Positions 15,595-23,572 are shown, counted from the first letter of the stretch. The stretch is 28,439 bases of DNA from GCA-2733415 sp964608925 (GCA_964608925.1 CAZSQD010000007.1:1-28439), one strand, 5' to 3'. Made by a program: numbers and translations. The notes: generated by a model from the sequence alone, not told the origin.

Positions 15595-16590
15595 ATGAAA
15601 AATGTAATAGCAACAGTGCTTGTTCTTTTTATATGCACTAAAGTATCTGCCCAAACCCACATACAAGATGCACTCACAAAAGAGCCAGTTTCTTTTGCAA
15701 CCATTTCTTTTGGTAATGGTAACGGTATTTTTGCTGATGAAGACGGTCAATTTGTATTTACCAAAAAACTATATCATGATATTGATAGCTTATTAATTAC
15801 GGCATTAGGGTATGAAGATATCAAATTAGCAACCTTAAATTTGCCTTCAATAGTAAAAATGAACCCATCTGCCGATCAATTGCAAGAAGTAATTGTGCAA
15901 GCAAAACCCAAAGGGAAATTTAAAATACAAAAAGTAAAACCCGTAGCGCACCAAGATTATTTTAATTGTTGGTTGCCTACTATAGAGTCAGAAATTGCAG
16001 TGTTTTTTCCGAATACTACTAAAAAACCAACCAAAATTAGTAAACTATATTTACCTATAAAAACAGAGGCGAAAAACTGGGATAAGCGCAAGAGTAAAAC
16101 CGCTAAAAAAAGAGCTTTCTCAACCTTGTTTAAAGTCAATTTTTATGAAAATGAAAACGGTTTACCAGGTGATGTGTTGACCTATGAAAACATTATGTTT
16201 TGGGTAACGGAACAAAGTGATAATGTGTTTGAATTAAATATTGATCCAAATGACATTTACTTGCCTAAAAACGGAATTTTCATATCCATCCAAATTTTAG
16301 GTTATACCGATAAAGCAGGTAAATTATTGCCTAATAAAAAATATAGAGAAATAAAAACACGTAGAGGTATTGTAAAAGTATCTACTACTTTTCGCCCGTT
16401 ATTACCTTTTACAGATAAAATAACAGCACAAAACACATACATTAAACGCATCTTTTTAGATGGAAATAAATGGTTGCGTTATGAAAAGACAAACGTAAAA
16501 AAATCGAAATTACTGCAATCAGGAATGAATAACTACGGTATGGGATTGGAGTTAAAAGTGTATCAGAATAGTAAAGTAAAAAATAATTAG
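15595..16590 (+). CDS. Exported protein with carboxypeptidase-like regulatory (CarboxypepD_reg-like) domain
   Basis: The 331-residue protein has a signal peptide (MKNVIATVLVLFICTKVSAQ). Residues about 21-95 form a carboxypeptidase-D-regulatory-like beta-sandwich: DALTKEPVSFATIS, then GIFADEDGQFVF, then ALGYEDIKLATL and a strand ending LQEVIVQA. The rest (95-331) is basic and beta-rich with no recognised domain, although ENENGLPGDVL and YLPKNGIFISI resemble segments in other Bacteroidota surface proteins. The N-terminal domain is common in TonB-linked and cell-surface proteins of this phylum. The gene stands alone behind a sigma-54-type promoter, which suggests condition-dependent expression. 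Confidence 0.8.
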   Translation: MKNVIATVLVLFICTKVSAQTHIQDALTKEPVSFATISFGNGNGIFADEDGQFVFTKKLYHDIDSLLITALGYEDIKLATLNLPSIVKMNPSADQLQEVIVQAKPKGKFKIQKVKPVAHQDYFNCWLPTIESEIAVFFPNTTKKPTKISKLYLPIKTEAKNWDKRKSKTAKKRAFSTLFKVNFYENENGLPGDVLTYENIMFWVTEQSDNVFELNIDPNDIYLPKNGIFISIQILGYTDKAGKLLPNKKYREIKTRRGIVKVSTTFRPLLPFTDKITAQNTYIKRIFLDGNKWLRYEKTNVKKSKLLQSGMNNYGMGLELKVYQNSKVKNN

Positions 16591-16705
16591 AAGTCATTCA
16601 ACCTTGGTGGAAAAACTAATGTAATTATATTTAAATGTTAAGTCTGCAGTTATAAAAGCATAATCGTTTTAAAAAAAAATTTAAGGAAGTTTATTCTTAA
16701 TAGAT

Positions 16706-16713
16706 TACATTTG
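16706..16713 (+). promoter_or_regulatory. Promoter -7 element of the type IX cargo gene
   Basis: TACATTTG matches TAnnTTTG and lies 28 bases before the ATG at 16741. The preceding stretch (16591-16705) is AT-rich with an A-run at about 16670-16679; no -33 box is evident. Confidence 0.6.
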
Positions 16714-16740
16714 ATGAAAATTAACTAAAATCTATTTCAA

Positions 16741-19700
16741 ATGAATAAAAAATTAATCCTATTACTACTTGTTTTTATAGTGAGTAGTAATGTATTGCAT
16801 GCACAATATAATAAAGTGTTTTATATTGATGAAGATAACCGTGAAATACGTTCTATGAGCTTAGATGGCTCAAATGATCAAGTTTTCTTTAAAAAAACAG
16901 AAACATTATACCCACGTTATCTAACAACAAACAGCGTAACTAACGAGCTGTTTTTCACCTCCTCATCACCATATACAATTTATAAGAAAAATTTTGATGG
17001 TACTTTAGAGCAAGCTATCTACACATCATCTGTTTCAATGTATAATTTAGCGATGGACGAAGCAAATGCTAAAATATATTGGGTTGAGTATCAAGAAATA
17101 AAAAGAGCTAATTTAGACGGGAGTAGCGTAGAAACAATTATTAACCTTACTGCAGATGTGTATTTAAGGAATATGACGATTAGCGGGAGTAATATTTATT
17201 GGGTAGAGCGCTTTTATAATGGAAGTTCAAATACGTATTATATTAAAAGAGCAAATTTAGATGGTACAGGTGTTGTTACTCTACATTCAGAAGTAGTTGC
17301 ATCTACAGCAACCCCAAATAATATGGGTACTGTTTATGGCATTCAAATAGATAGCGCAAATGGGCATATGTATTGGGCATCAAATACCGCAGATGGTATT
17401 TATAGAAAAAATAGTGATGGTACAGGAGCTGTAACCACTATTTTAAATAGCACATATGTATTATCTCCTAGAAGTTTAGCTGTAGATGTAGCTAATAATA
17501 AATTATATTGGTCGTTGTTTTTCAGTTATGCTGGATACAAACTTNNNNNNNNNNGTTTTGATAATGTAAGAAGTGCTAATTTAGACGGTTCAAATGTTAC
17601 CGTTTTAAATAACACAGTAGCTGACCCGTATGGTATAGCTTTAGCAACTATTACTGCTAATCCGGCTGGTATGGCAGAAATTGATGTTCAGGGTAATAAT
17701 GCAAGTATTGCTAATAATGATACCACTCCAGATACAGTAGATAATACTAATTTTGGAGCTGTTGCTTTGAATAATAATTATAAAGATCACTATTTTTTTA
17801 TTAGAAACTTAGGGGGAGCTTCATTAACTTTATCAGGTGCACCTAAAGTTACTGTTTCAGGTGCTAATGCATCAGACTTTACCATTCAAACAGATGCTAC
17901 TTCGCCTATTAATGGCACCAGTAACTCTTATTTTGTAATTAGATTTGACCCAAGTGTATTAGGGGCAAGAACAGCTACCGTTACCATTAATTCAAATGAT
18001 GGAGATGAAGGTGTTTACACTTTTAACATTCAAGGAGAAGGAAATGTATCCAGCGGAGAAACGGGTACTAATGATATTAGAATAACTACACATACTACTG
18101 GTGGGTCATTAGATAATGAAGACCCAGGTATTGCTTATGATCCTACTTTAGATCGTTATTTAGTCGTTTTTGAAAAAGAAATGATTAATAGTGATGAGGA
18201 AGTGTTCGGGCAATTTATGAGTACTACAGGAGTGTTAATTGGAGGAGAGTTTAGAATTTCACAAACGGGTGTAGATGGTAACACTGATAATGATGCTGCA
18301 GATCCTAAAATAGTTTTTAACTCAATGACAAGTCAATTTATGGTGGTTTGGCGTGCAGATGACGGAGTAAATTCCGACTATGAAGTTTACGGACAACTTA
18401 TAGAAGCTAACGGAACTTTAGTTAATGGATTAGGGGGTGAAATTAGAATTTCTCAAAATGGACCAGATGGAAACACGGGTTATTTTGTATCCTCACCAAC
18501 AATAACTGTAAATACTACTAATGGCGAGTATTTTGCTGTTTGGCAAGCAAATGTAACAAACGCTACTGCTGATTATAATATCTACGGACAGCGTTTAACC
18601 TCTGCAGGAGTTTTAATTGGAGGTTTAGGAGCTGAAATACAGTTGAGTCAAACCGGTACTTCCACACAATATACCAGTGCACCTTCCGTAGCTTATAATT
18701 CAACATCTAATGAATATTTAGTTGCATTTCATGGAGACTTACCTACAAATGGCGATAATAATATTTGGTCAAGATTAGTAAGCGCAACAGGAACATTAGG
18801 CACACTAACTCAAATTACAAATGTAGGAGGGAGTAGAGATGCAGATAATGCACGTGTAGCTTACAATCCACTTTTAAATGAGTATTTTGTAATATACCAA
18901 ACCGATCATGTTAATACAGATAATGAAGAAGAAATATTCGGACAACGCGTTAGTGCTACTGGTGTTTTAGTAGGTAGTGAAATACAAGTAAGTTTTGCAG
19001 GTATTGATGGCGATGGTGAAGAAACAAGTTCATTTTCTGATATTGTTTATAATGCAACTCATCAACAGTTGCTTATAACATTCCGATCTGAAGAACCGGG
19101 TAGTAATGCTTGGGATATTTTTGCCACAACATTAGATGCAGCCAATTATGCGCTGTTAGAAACTCAAAGTAGAGTAAGTGATATGGGCGATGCAAATGGA
19201 GTAAGTACTTTTAGTGCACAAAAACCTAAACAAGCATACAATAGTACAGATGGTACTTATTTTATTGTTTGGGAGGGTGATGATAATATTCCAGGAGATA
19301 ATGAAGATGAAATTTTTGGTCAAAAATGGCAAGCTCCACCAACAGCAGAAATTGATATACGTGGTAACACCATATCAATAGTAGATGGAGATACAACTCC
19401 TGATACGAATGATAATACTGATTTTGGAACTGCAGAAACAGGTAATACAATAGTTAAAACGTTTACCATATTTAATACCAATACAGAGCAATTAGTACTT
19501 AGCGGAATTCCTGCTATAAATATTAGCGGAACTAACGCTTCTGATTTTTCGATAACAACAATGCCTTCTACTGCAATAGACGCTGGAGATTCAACTACTT
19601 TTGAAATTACCTTTACAGCAACAGCAGTTTTAGGAGCTAAAACAGCAAGTATTACTATTGATAATAATGATGTAGGCGAGGGTACTTATACTTTTAATAT

Positions 19701-19992
19701 AGCAGCACAGGCAATAGCAGTTTTAAGTGTAGCAGAAAATAACCTTTTAAATACGTTAGTAAAAATCTATCCAAACCCTAACAATGGTAATTTTACACTA
19801 AAATACGCTGGTATTGAACAATTAAAAGAGTTGACAGTAATTGATATAACGGGTAAAAAAATACAAACTATTTCTTTAGTAAATTTTAATAACGCTCAGC
19901 ATATTAATTTAGAGAGGTTAGCAAAAGGGATGTATTTTATCACCATTAAATCAAATGTGAATATCACGACCAAGCAAGTGATTATTGATTAA
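16741..19992 (+). CDS. Large type IX secretion cargo with YWTD-type propeller, anchor-D repeats and C-terminal sorting domain
   Basis: The protein (1083 residues as assembled) starts with a signal peptide (MNKKLILLLLVFIVSSNVLHAQ). Residues 25-305 contain LDL-receptor class B-like units (IYWVEYQEIKRANLDGS, MYWASNTADGIYRKNSDG), typical of a six-bladed propeller. Two choice-of-anchor-D-like Ig domains (from about 311 and 868) share the signature DTTPDT-x-DNT-x-FG. Between them, about 460-865, are seven 55-60 residue units built on AYN-x-T-x-NEY-x-VVW and EIFGQ-x-VSATGVL, perhaps a second propeller. The last 76 residues, from IYPNPNNGNFTL (about 1007), are a type IX sorting domain (Por_Secre_tail) with GKKI and GMYFITIKS. 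The ten-N gap falls at residues 269-272, so the true length is uncertain. Confidence 0.88.
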   Translation: MNKKLILLLLVFIVSSNVLHAQYNKVFYIDEDNREIRSMSLDGSNDQVFFKKTETLYPRYLTTNSVTNELFFTSSSPYTIYKKNFDGTLEQAIYTSSVSMYNLAMDEANAKIYWVEYQEIKRANLDGSSVETIINLTADVYLRNMTISGSNIYWVERFYNGSSNTYYIKRANLDGTGVVTLHSEVVASTATPNNMGTVYGIQIDSANGHMYWASNTADGIYRKNSDGTGAVTTILNSTYVLSPRSLAVDVANNKLYWSLFFSYAGYKLXXXXFDNVRSANLDGSNVTVLNNTVADPYGIALATITANPAGMAEIDVQGNNASIANNDTTPDTVDNTNFGAVALNNNYKDHYFFIRNLGGASLTLSGAPKVTVSGANASDFTIQTDATSPINGTSNSYFVIRFDPSVLGARTATVTINSNDGDEGVYTFNIQGEGNVSSGETGTNDIRITTHTTGGSLDNEDPGIAYDPTLDRYLVVFEKEMINSDEEVFGQFMSTTGVLIGGEFRISQTGVDGNTDNDAADPKIVFNSMTSQFMVVWRADDGVNSDYEVYGQLIEANGTLVNGLGGEIRISQNGPDGNTGYFVSSPTITVNTTNGEYFAVWQANVTNATADYNIYGQRLTSAGVLIGGLGAEIQLSQTGTSTQYTSAPSVAYNSTSNEYLVAFHGDLPTNGDNNIWSRLVSATGTLGTLTQITNVGGSRDADNARVAYNPLLNEYFVIYQTDHVNTDNEEEIFGQRVSATGVLVGSEIQVSFAGIDGDGEETSSFSDIVYNATHQQLLITFRSEEPGSNAWDIFATTLDAANYALLETQSRVSDMGDANGVSTFSAQKPKQAYNSTDGTYFIVWEGDDNIPGDNEDEIFGQKWQAPPTAEIDIRGNTISIVDGDTTPDTNDNTDFGTAETGNTIVKTFTIFNTNTEQLVLSGIPAINISGTNASDFSITTMPSTAIDAGDSTTFEITFTATAVLGAKTASITIDNNDVGEGTYTFNIAAQAIAVLSVAENNLLNTLVKIYPNPNNGNFTLKYAGIEQLKELTVIDITGKKIQTISLVNFNNAQHINLERLAKGMYFITIKSNVNITTKQVIID
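17545..17554. other. Assembly gap (ten Ns)
   Basis: Ten consecutive Ns interrupt the propeller repeats of the type IX cargo gene. The reading frame continues on both sides, but ten Ns is not a multiple of three units of known sequence and is a common placeholder, so the real gap size and any extra or missing blade are unknown. Confidence 0.97.
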
Positions 19993-20015
19993 TTATTTTT
20001 TTTAAAAAAAATACG

Positions 20016-20056
20016 TAACATAGAAATGCCACTTTTTAAGTGGCATTTCTATGTTA
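20016..20056 (+). terminator. Intrinsic terminator after the type IX cargo gene
   Basis: A perfect 19-bp stem (20016-20034 with 20038-20056) closes on a three-base TTT loop and is followed by TTCTTCTTTA. It lies 24 bases after the stop codon. The 5' flank is A-rich, so it could also work in the other direction, but no gene converges on it. Confidence 0.85.
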
Positions 20057-20088
20057 TTCTTCTTTAATAAGTATATAAAACCAATCCA

Positions 20089-20120
20089 TTTTGCTATTGC
20101 ATTACAAAACTGTAATTTTG
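20089..20120 (+). promoter_or_regulatory. Promoter of the thiamine-binding/PnuT operon
   Basis: TTTTG (20089-20093), a 19-base spacer and TAATTTTG (20113-20120) make an almost ideal Bacteroidota -33/-7 pair. The ATG follows only four bases after the -7 box, so the transcript should start at or within a base or two of the start codon (leaderless). No TPP riboswitch can fit here. Confidence 0.72.
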
Positions 20121-20124
20121 CATT

Positions 20125-20385
20125 ATGAAAATATCAGTAGAATTAACCTTAATGCCCTTACAAGACAATTTTAGGGAAGCCGTAATTGATTTTATTACAC
20201 GTTTACGCGCAACAGGATTGCATATAGAAGAAAACGCATTAAGCACACAAGTTTTTGGTGAGTATGATGCTGTTATGCGCGTTTTAACTAAAGAGCTGAA
20301 ATACTCCTTTGAAACCACCAACGCCATTATTGCCAATATGAAAATTGTAAAAACCGATAGGAGCAATTATGAACCACGTTTTTAA
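20125..20385 (+). CDS. Thiamine-binding protein of the MTH1187/YkoF family
   Basis: This 86-residue protein has the family pattern: an opening beta strand (ISVELTLMPLQ), a helix (NFREAVIDFITRLRATGL), a second strand pair around LSTQVFGEYDAVMRVL, then a helix and a final strand (ANMKIVKTDR). That is one ferredoxin-like half of YkoF or one full MTH1187-type subunit. Relatives bind thiamine or its pyrimidine moiety in the cytoplasm. It has no signal peptide. It is first in an operon, overlaps the PnuC-family gene by 17 bases, and its context points to thiamine handling. Family is clear; ligand is inferred. Confidence 0.88.
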   Translation: MKISVELTLMPLQDNFREAVIDFITRLRATGLHIEENALSTQVFGEYDAVMRVLTKELKYSFETTNAIIANMKIVKTDRSNYEPRF

Positions 20386-21001
20386 TAGTTTGTTCAGTCA
20401 ATATTCGGAGTATGAAACGTTAGATATTGTTTTGGAAATTGTGGCTATCATTTTCGGATTTATATCCGTTTGGTGTTCAAAAAAAAATAACATTTGGGTA
20501 TTTCCAACCGGTATCGTTAGTACACTTATTTTTGTGTATTTATTGTTAAAATGGGCGCTTTTAGGGGATATGATGATTAACGCCTATTACTTTATAATGA
20601 GTATTTATGGTTGGTATATTTGGACCCGTAAAAGCAATGGTAATGTAGTTTCTCCAATTTCACAAACGACTAAAAAAGAGAAAATAATAGCAATAGTTAT
20701 TTTTATGGCAACACTACTATTTGTGTATGCGGTGTATGTAACTTTTGATAAATGGACAAGTTGGACGGCTTATGTAGATACTTTTACAACCGCAATATTT
20801 TTTGTAGGTATGTGGCTCATGGCAAAACGAAAAATAGAAAATTGGTTGTTTTGGATTGTGGGTGATATTATATCCGTGCCGCTATATTTTTATAAAGGGT
20901 TTACCTTTACCAGTGTTCAATATCTTATTTTTACAATAATTGCCGTTTATGGCTATTTAGAATGGAAGAAAAACTTAAGCAAACCGCAACTAATTGCATA
21001 A
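20369..21001 (+). CDS. pnuC: PnuC-family vitamin transporter, probably thiamine type (PnuT)
   Basis: The 210-residue inner-membrane protein has about seven helices and the PnuC core sequence INAYYFIMSIYGWYIWTRK (about residues 67-85), followed by the second-half repeat FFVGMWLMAKRKIENWLFWIV. PnuC proteins are facilitators for nicotinamide riboside, and close relatives carry thiamine (PnuT) or riboflavin (PnuX), with uptake driven by trapping through a kinase. The flanking thiamine-binding protein gene and the TPP-riboswitch-controlled receptor downstream favour PnuT. The adjacent NadR-like kinase would instead suit nicotinamide riboside, so substrate is not settled. The gene overlaps the upstream gene by 17 bases and the downstream gene by 40. 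Confidence 0.9.
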   Translation: MNHVFNSLFSQYSEYETLDIVLEIVAIIFGFISVWCSKKNNIWVFPTGIVSTLIFVYLLLKWALLGDMMINAYYFIMSIYGWYIWTRKSNGNVVSPISQTTKKEKIIAIVIFMATLLFVYAVYVTFDKWTSWTAYVDTFTTAIFFVGMWLMAKRKIENWLFWIVGDIISVPLYFYKGFTFTSVQYLIFTIIAVYGYLEWKKNLSKPQLIA

Positions 21002-21522
21002 AAATTGTAATTTTTGGTCCAGAAAGCACAGGTAAAACTACGCTATCCAAACAATTAGCAGCACATTACCAAACTAATTGGGTGCCTGAATTTTCAAGGC
21101 AATATGCACTTGACAAATTAAAGGAAGGTAAACAATTAACAGAGGAAGATGTACTACCTATTGCAATTGGGCAAATGCAGTTAGAAAATGAGATAGCCCA
21201 TAAAACAGAAAAAATATTAGTTTGTGATACCAATTTATTAGAAACTTTGGTATATTCACAAACCATTTATAATGGGTTTTCTCCAAAAGAACTTGAAAAA
21301 AGTATTTTAACACACCAATATCACTTATATATACTTACAAGTATAGATGTTCCGTGGGAAAAAGATGTAGTAAGAGATGTTACTACCAATAGAAAAGAAA
21401 TGTTTTTAATTTTTGAAGAAACCTTAAAAAAATACAATTTCCCGCATATAATAGTTGAGGGAAATCAACAAAAAAGATTACAAAAAGCAATAACTCAAAT
21501 AAATAAAATAATACCAAATTAA
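20962..21522 (+). CDS. NadR-type P-loop nucleoside/vitamin kinase (AAA_28)
   Basis: The 186-residue protein matches the ribosylnicotinamide-kinase domain of NadR: Walker A GPESTGKT at 19-26, WVPEFSRQYAL at 40-50, a Walker B-like VCDTNLLET near 87-95, and DVVRD at 135-139 with Arg144 in the lid. It lacks the DNA-binding and adenylyltransferase domains of full NadR. The start overlaps the PnuC-family gene by 40 bases, so the two are tightly coupled. It should phosphorylate the compound brought in by the transporter, trapping it: nicotinamide riboside by family, possibly thiamine by context. Both readings remain open. Confidence 0.85.
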   Translation: MEEKLKQTATNCIKIVIFGPESTGKTTLSKQLAAHYQTNWVPEFSRQYALDKLKEGKQLTEEDVLPIAIGQMQLENEIAHKTEKILVCDTNLLETLVYSQTIYNGFSPKELEKSILTHQYHLYILTSIDVPWEKDVVRDVTTNRKEMFLIFEETLKKYNFPHIIVEGNQQKRLQKAITQINKIIPN

Positions 21523-21550
21523 TTTATACGACATTAGAATGTTAATTTGG
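21514..21550. repeat. Inverted repeat between the kinase and DUF4301 genes
   Basis: CCAAATTAA (21514-21522, including the kinase stop codon) and TTAATTTGG (21542-21550) are perfect complements around a 19-base loop. No T-run follows, so it is not an obvious terminator. It may be an mRNA-processing or attenuation hairpin inside the operon. Confidence 0.4.
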
Positions 21551-21568
21551 GATAATACCTTAAATTAA

Positions 21569-23116
21569 GTGAATTTTACAGAAACAGACATACAACAAAT
21601 ACAAGATAATAAATTAACGATTAATGAAGTTAAGCAACAAATACAGTTGTTTGAAATAGGTATTTCTCCAATTAATTTAAAAAATAGTGCAACCATAGAT
21701 AATGGTATTTTAAAATTTTCAAAAAATCAAGAAAAAGAGTTTGCAGCTTATTTTGAATTAGAAAAAGAAAATTTTGAATTATTAAAATTTGTACCTGCTT
21801 CTGGAGCAGCAACAAGGATGTTTAAATTTTTATATGAGTTTTTAGAGAATTATAATATTGAAAAAGAAAGTATCAATAGCTATATTAATAAAAATAAAGC
21901 AACGGAGTTATCTTTGTTTTTTATTGCTTTAGAAAAATTACCATTTTATAAAATGGTAATTCAAAAACTAAATAAATCTAACTCAAAAATAACATCAGAT
22001 TCAGATAAATTAAGTTTTGTAAAAACAATGTTAAATAATGGTGGTAATTGTGATTACGCAAACACACCTAAAGGCTTATTGCCATTTCACAAATATAAAG
22101 AGCACACCGCTACTGCTTTTGGCGAACATTTATTTGAAGCCACTCAATATGCCTCAAAAAAAGGAATTGCCAAACTACACTTTACCATTTCAGAAAAACA
22201 CAATCATAGGTTTGATGTAGAGTTTAAACGTATAGAAAAGGTAATTTCTAAAAAAACAGCTACTAACTTTAAAATTACATTTAGTAATCAAAAAAGTAAA
22301 ACTGATACTATTGCTGTAAATTTAAAAAACGAACCTTTTCGTAATAAAAATGGCAATCTGTTATTTCGTCCATCAGGTCACGGTGCCTTAATTGAAAACT
22401 TAAACGATTTAGATGCCGATATTATTTTTATTAAAAATATTGACAATATAGTTGTTTACAAATATGAAGATGAAGTAGCGCATTATAAAAAAGTATTAGC
22501 AGGATTGCTATTACAATTACAAGCACAAATATTTGAATATCAAAAAGTATTAGAATTATCTGATATTACGGAAGTAAAAGCAATAGCAATAGCGAACTTT
22601 TTATATCAAAAATTAAATGTTGTTATTGATAAAGATTTTGAAAAATTTGCTCTAAAATATCAAATAGAATATCTCCAGAATAAAATAAACAGACCTATTC
22701 GGGTTTGCGGAATGGTTAAAAATGAAGGAGAACCAGGAGGTGGTCCGTTTTGGGTAAAAGCAGAAAATGGTGACATATCTTTACAAATTGTTGAAGCTGC
22801 TCAGGTAGATAAATCAAATAAACATCAAAAAGAAATTTTAAAAACTGCAACACATTTTAATCCAGTAGACCTAGTATGTGGTGTGAAAAACTACAAGGGA
22901 AATAAATATAATTTATTAAATTTTGTAGATGAAAAAGCATCGTTTATCTCTGTAAAATCAAAAAACGGAAAAAAACTAAAAGCATTGGAACACCCAGGAT
23001 TATGGAATGGAGCAATGGCAAATTGGAATACTATTTTTGTTGAGGTACCTTTAAAAACCTTTAACCCCGTAAAAACGGTAAATGATTTATTTAAACCTGC
23101 ACATCAAATTTCCTAA
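21569..23116 (+). CDS. DUF4301 family protein
   Basis: The 515-residue soluble protein starts at GTG 21569; an in-frame TAA directly before it (21566-21568) rules out the upstream ATG, and no ATG follows for over 80 residues. Recognisable family segments are FVPASGAATRMFKFLYEF near 77-95, KGLLPFHKY near 170, LFRPSGHGALIENLNDLDADIIFIKNIDN near 270-298 (cut by family loops), and NEGEPGGGPFWVK near 387. The SGAATRMF and GHGALI segments recall sugar-nucleotidyltransferase-like folds (signature GxATRM), so a nucleotidyltransferase-like activity is possible, but the family is uncharacterised to my knowledge. It follows the kinase by 46 bases and overlaps arfB by one base. Confidence 0.85.
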   Translation: MNFTETDIQQIQDNKLTINEVKQQIQLFEIGISPINLKNSATIDNGILKFSKNQEKEFAAYFELEKENFELLKFVPASGAATRMFKFLYEFLENYNIEKESINSYINKNKATELSLFFIALEKLPFYKMVIQKLNKSNSKITSDSDKLSFVKTMLNNGGNCDYANTPKGLLPFHKYKEHTATAFGEHLFEATQYASKKGIAKLHFTISEKHNHRFDVEFKRIEKVISKKTATNFKITFSNQKSKTDTIAVNLKNEPFRNKNGNLLFRPSGHGALIENLNDLDADIIFIKNIDNIVVYKYEDEVAHYKKVLAGLLLQLQAQIFEYQKVLELSDITEVKAIAIANFLYQKLNVVIDKDFEKFALKYQIEYLQNKINRPIRVCGMVKNEGEPGGGPFWVKAENGDISLQIVEAAQVDKSNKHQKEILKTATHFNPVDLVCGVKNYKGNKYNLLNFVDEKASFISVKSKNGKKLKALEHPGLWNGAMANWNTIFVEVPLKTFNPVKTVNDLFKPAHQIS

Positions 23117-23519
23117 TGCAAGTTGAAGTAGTTATACAAGAGTGTGCTTTTAAAGCAGTACGAAGCTCAGGAGCAGGAGGGCAACATGTAAACAAAGTGT
23201 CTTCTAAAATTGAGCTAACTTTTGATATGGAAAACTCAAAAGGTTTAACGGATTTAGAAAATTACGTATCCGTAAAAAACTATCCCATAAAATCACAAAA
23301 GGTGGACTGTTGCACCTGCAATGTTCCGAAAGTAGAAGCCAGCATAAAAATAAAGAACTGGTTATTAAGCGCTTTGTTGTGCTTTTAAAATCAGGAATAG
23401 TAATTCCTAAAAAGCGAATCAAAACAAAAATACCTAAAAGCGTAATACGTAAGCGTCTAAAAAATAAAAACTTACGAGCTCAACTAAAGCAAAACCGTAA
23501 AAAACCTAATTTAGATTAA
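23116..23519 (+). pseudogene. arfB: arfB (alternative ribosome-rescue factor / peptidyl-tRNA hydrolase), frameshifted
   Basis: ArfB frees stalled ribosomes by entering the empty mRNA channel with a basic tail and hydrolysing peptidyl-tRNA with a GGQ loop. Residues 1-47 read normally and include SSGAGGQHVNKVSSKIEL with GGQ at 21-23. At the AAAA run 23258-23261 the frame is lost: one extra A would give EKLRIRKKLSHKITKGGLL and then LQCSESRSQHKNKELV and the basic tail VPKKRIKTK..KSVIRKRLKNK to 23519, all family-like. The restored length is 134 residues, typical for ArfB. With no other damage this is either a recent single-base deletion or a sequence error. It is coupled to the DUF4301 gene (TAATG). 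Confidence 0.88.
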
Positions 23520-23529
23520 AAAAAAGCAT

Positions 23530-23548
23530 AATTCGTAATTCGTAATTC
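23530..23548. repeat. Short tandem repeat (AATTCGT unit)
   Basis: Two complete AATTCGT units and a partial third (AATTC) lie just upstream of the riboswitch promoter and cover its -33 region. The type is common between genes in Flavobacteriia as far as I recall; its effect on the promoter is unknown. Confidence 0.6.
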
Positions 23549-23560
23549 AAAAATCCAAAC

Positions 23561-23568
23561 TACATTTG
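23561..23568 (+). promoter_or_regulatory. Promoter -7 element of the TPP riboswitch and receptor gene
   Basis: TACATTTG matches TAnnTTTG. Transcription would start near 23574, at the very beginning of the riboswitch P1 stem, which supports both assignments. Confidence 0.7.
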
Positions 23569-23572
23569 CGCC

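Noticed and set aside
23251..23266. Programmed -1 frameshifting in arfB
   Set aside because: The site TTA-GAA-AAT is not a X-XXY-YYZ slippery heptamer and I see no stimulatory stem directly after it; a simple indel or sequence error is more likely.
23297..23300. Frameshift in arfB placed at the second A-run (CAAAAGG)
   Set aside because: Restoring the frame there leaves NYVSVKNYPIKSQ, which is unlike ArfB; restoring it at 23258-23261 gives EKLRIRKKLSHKITKGG, which fits the family.
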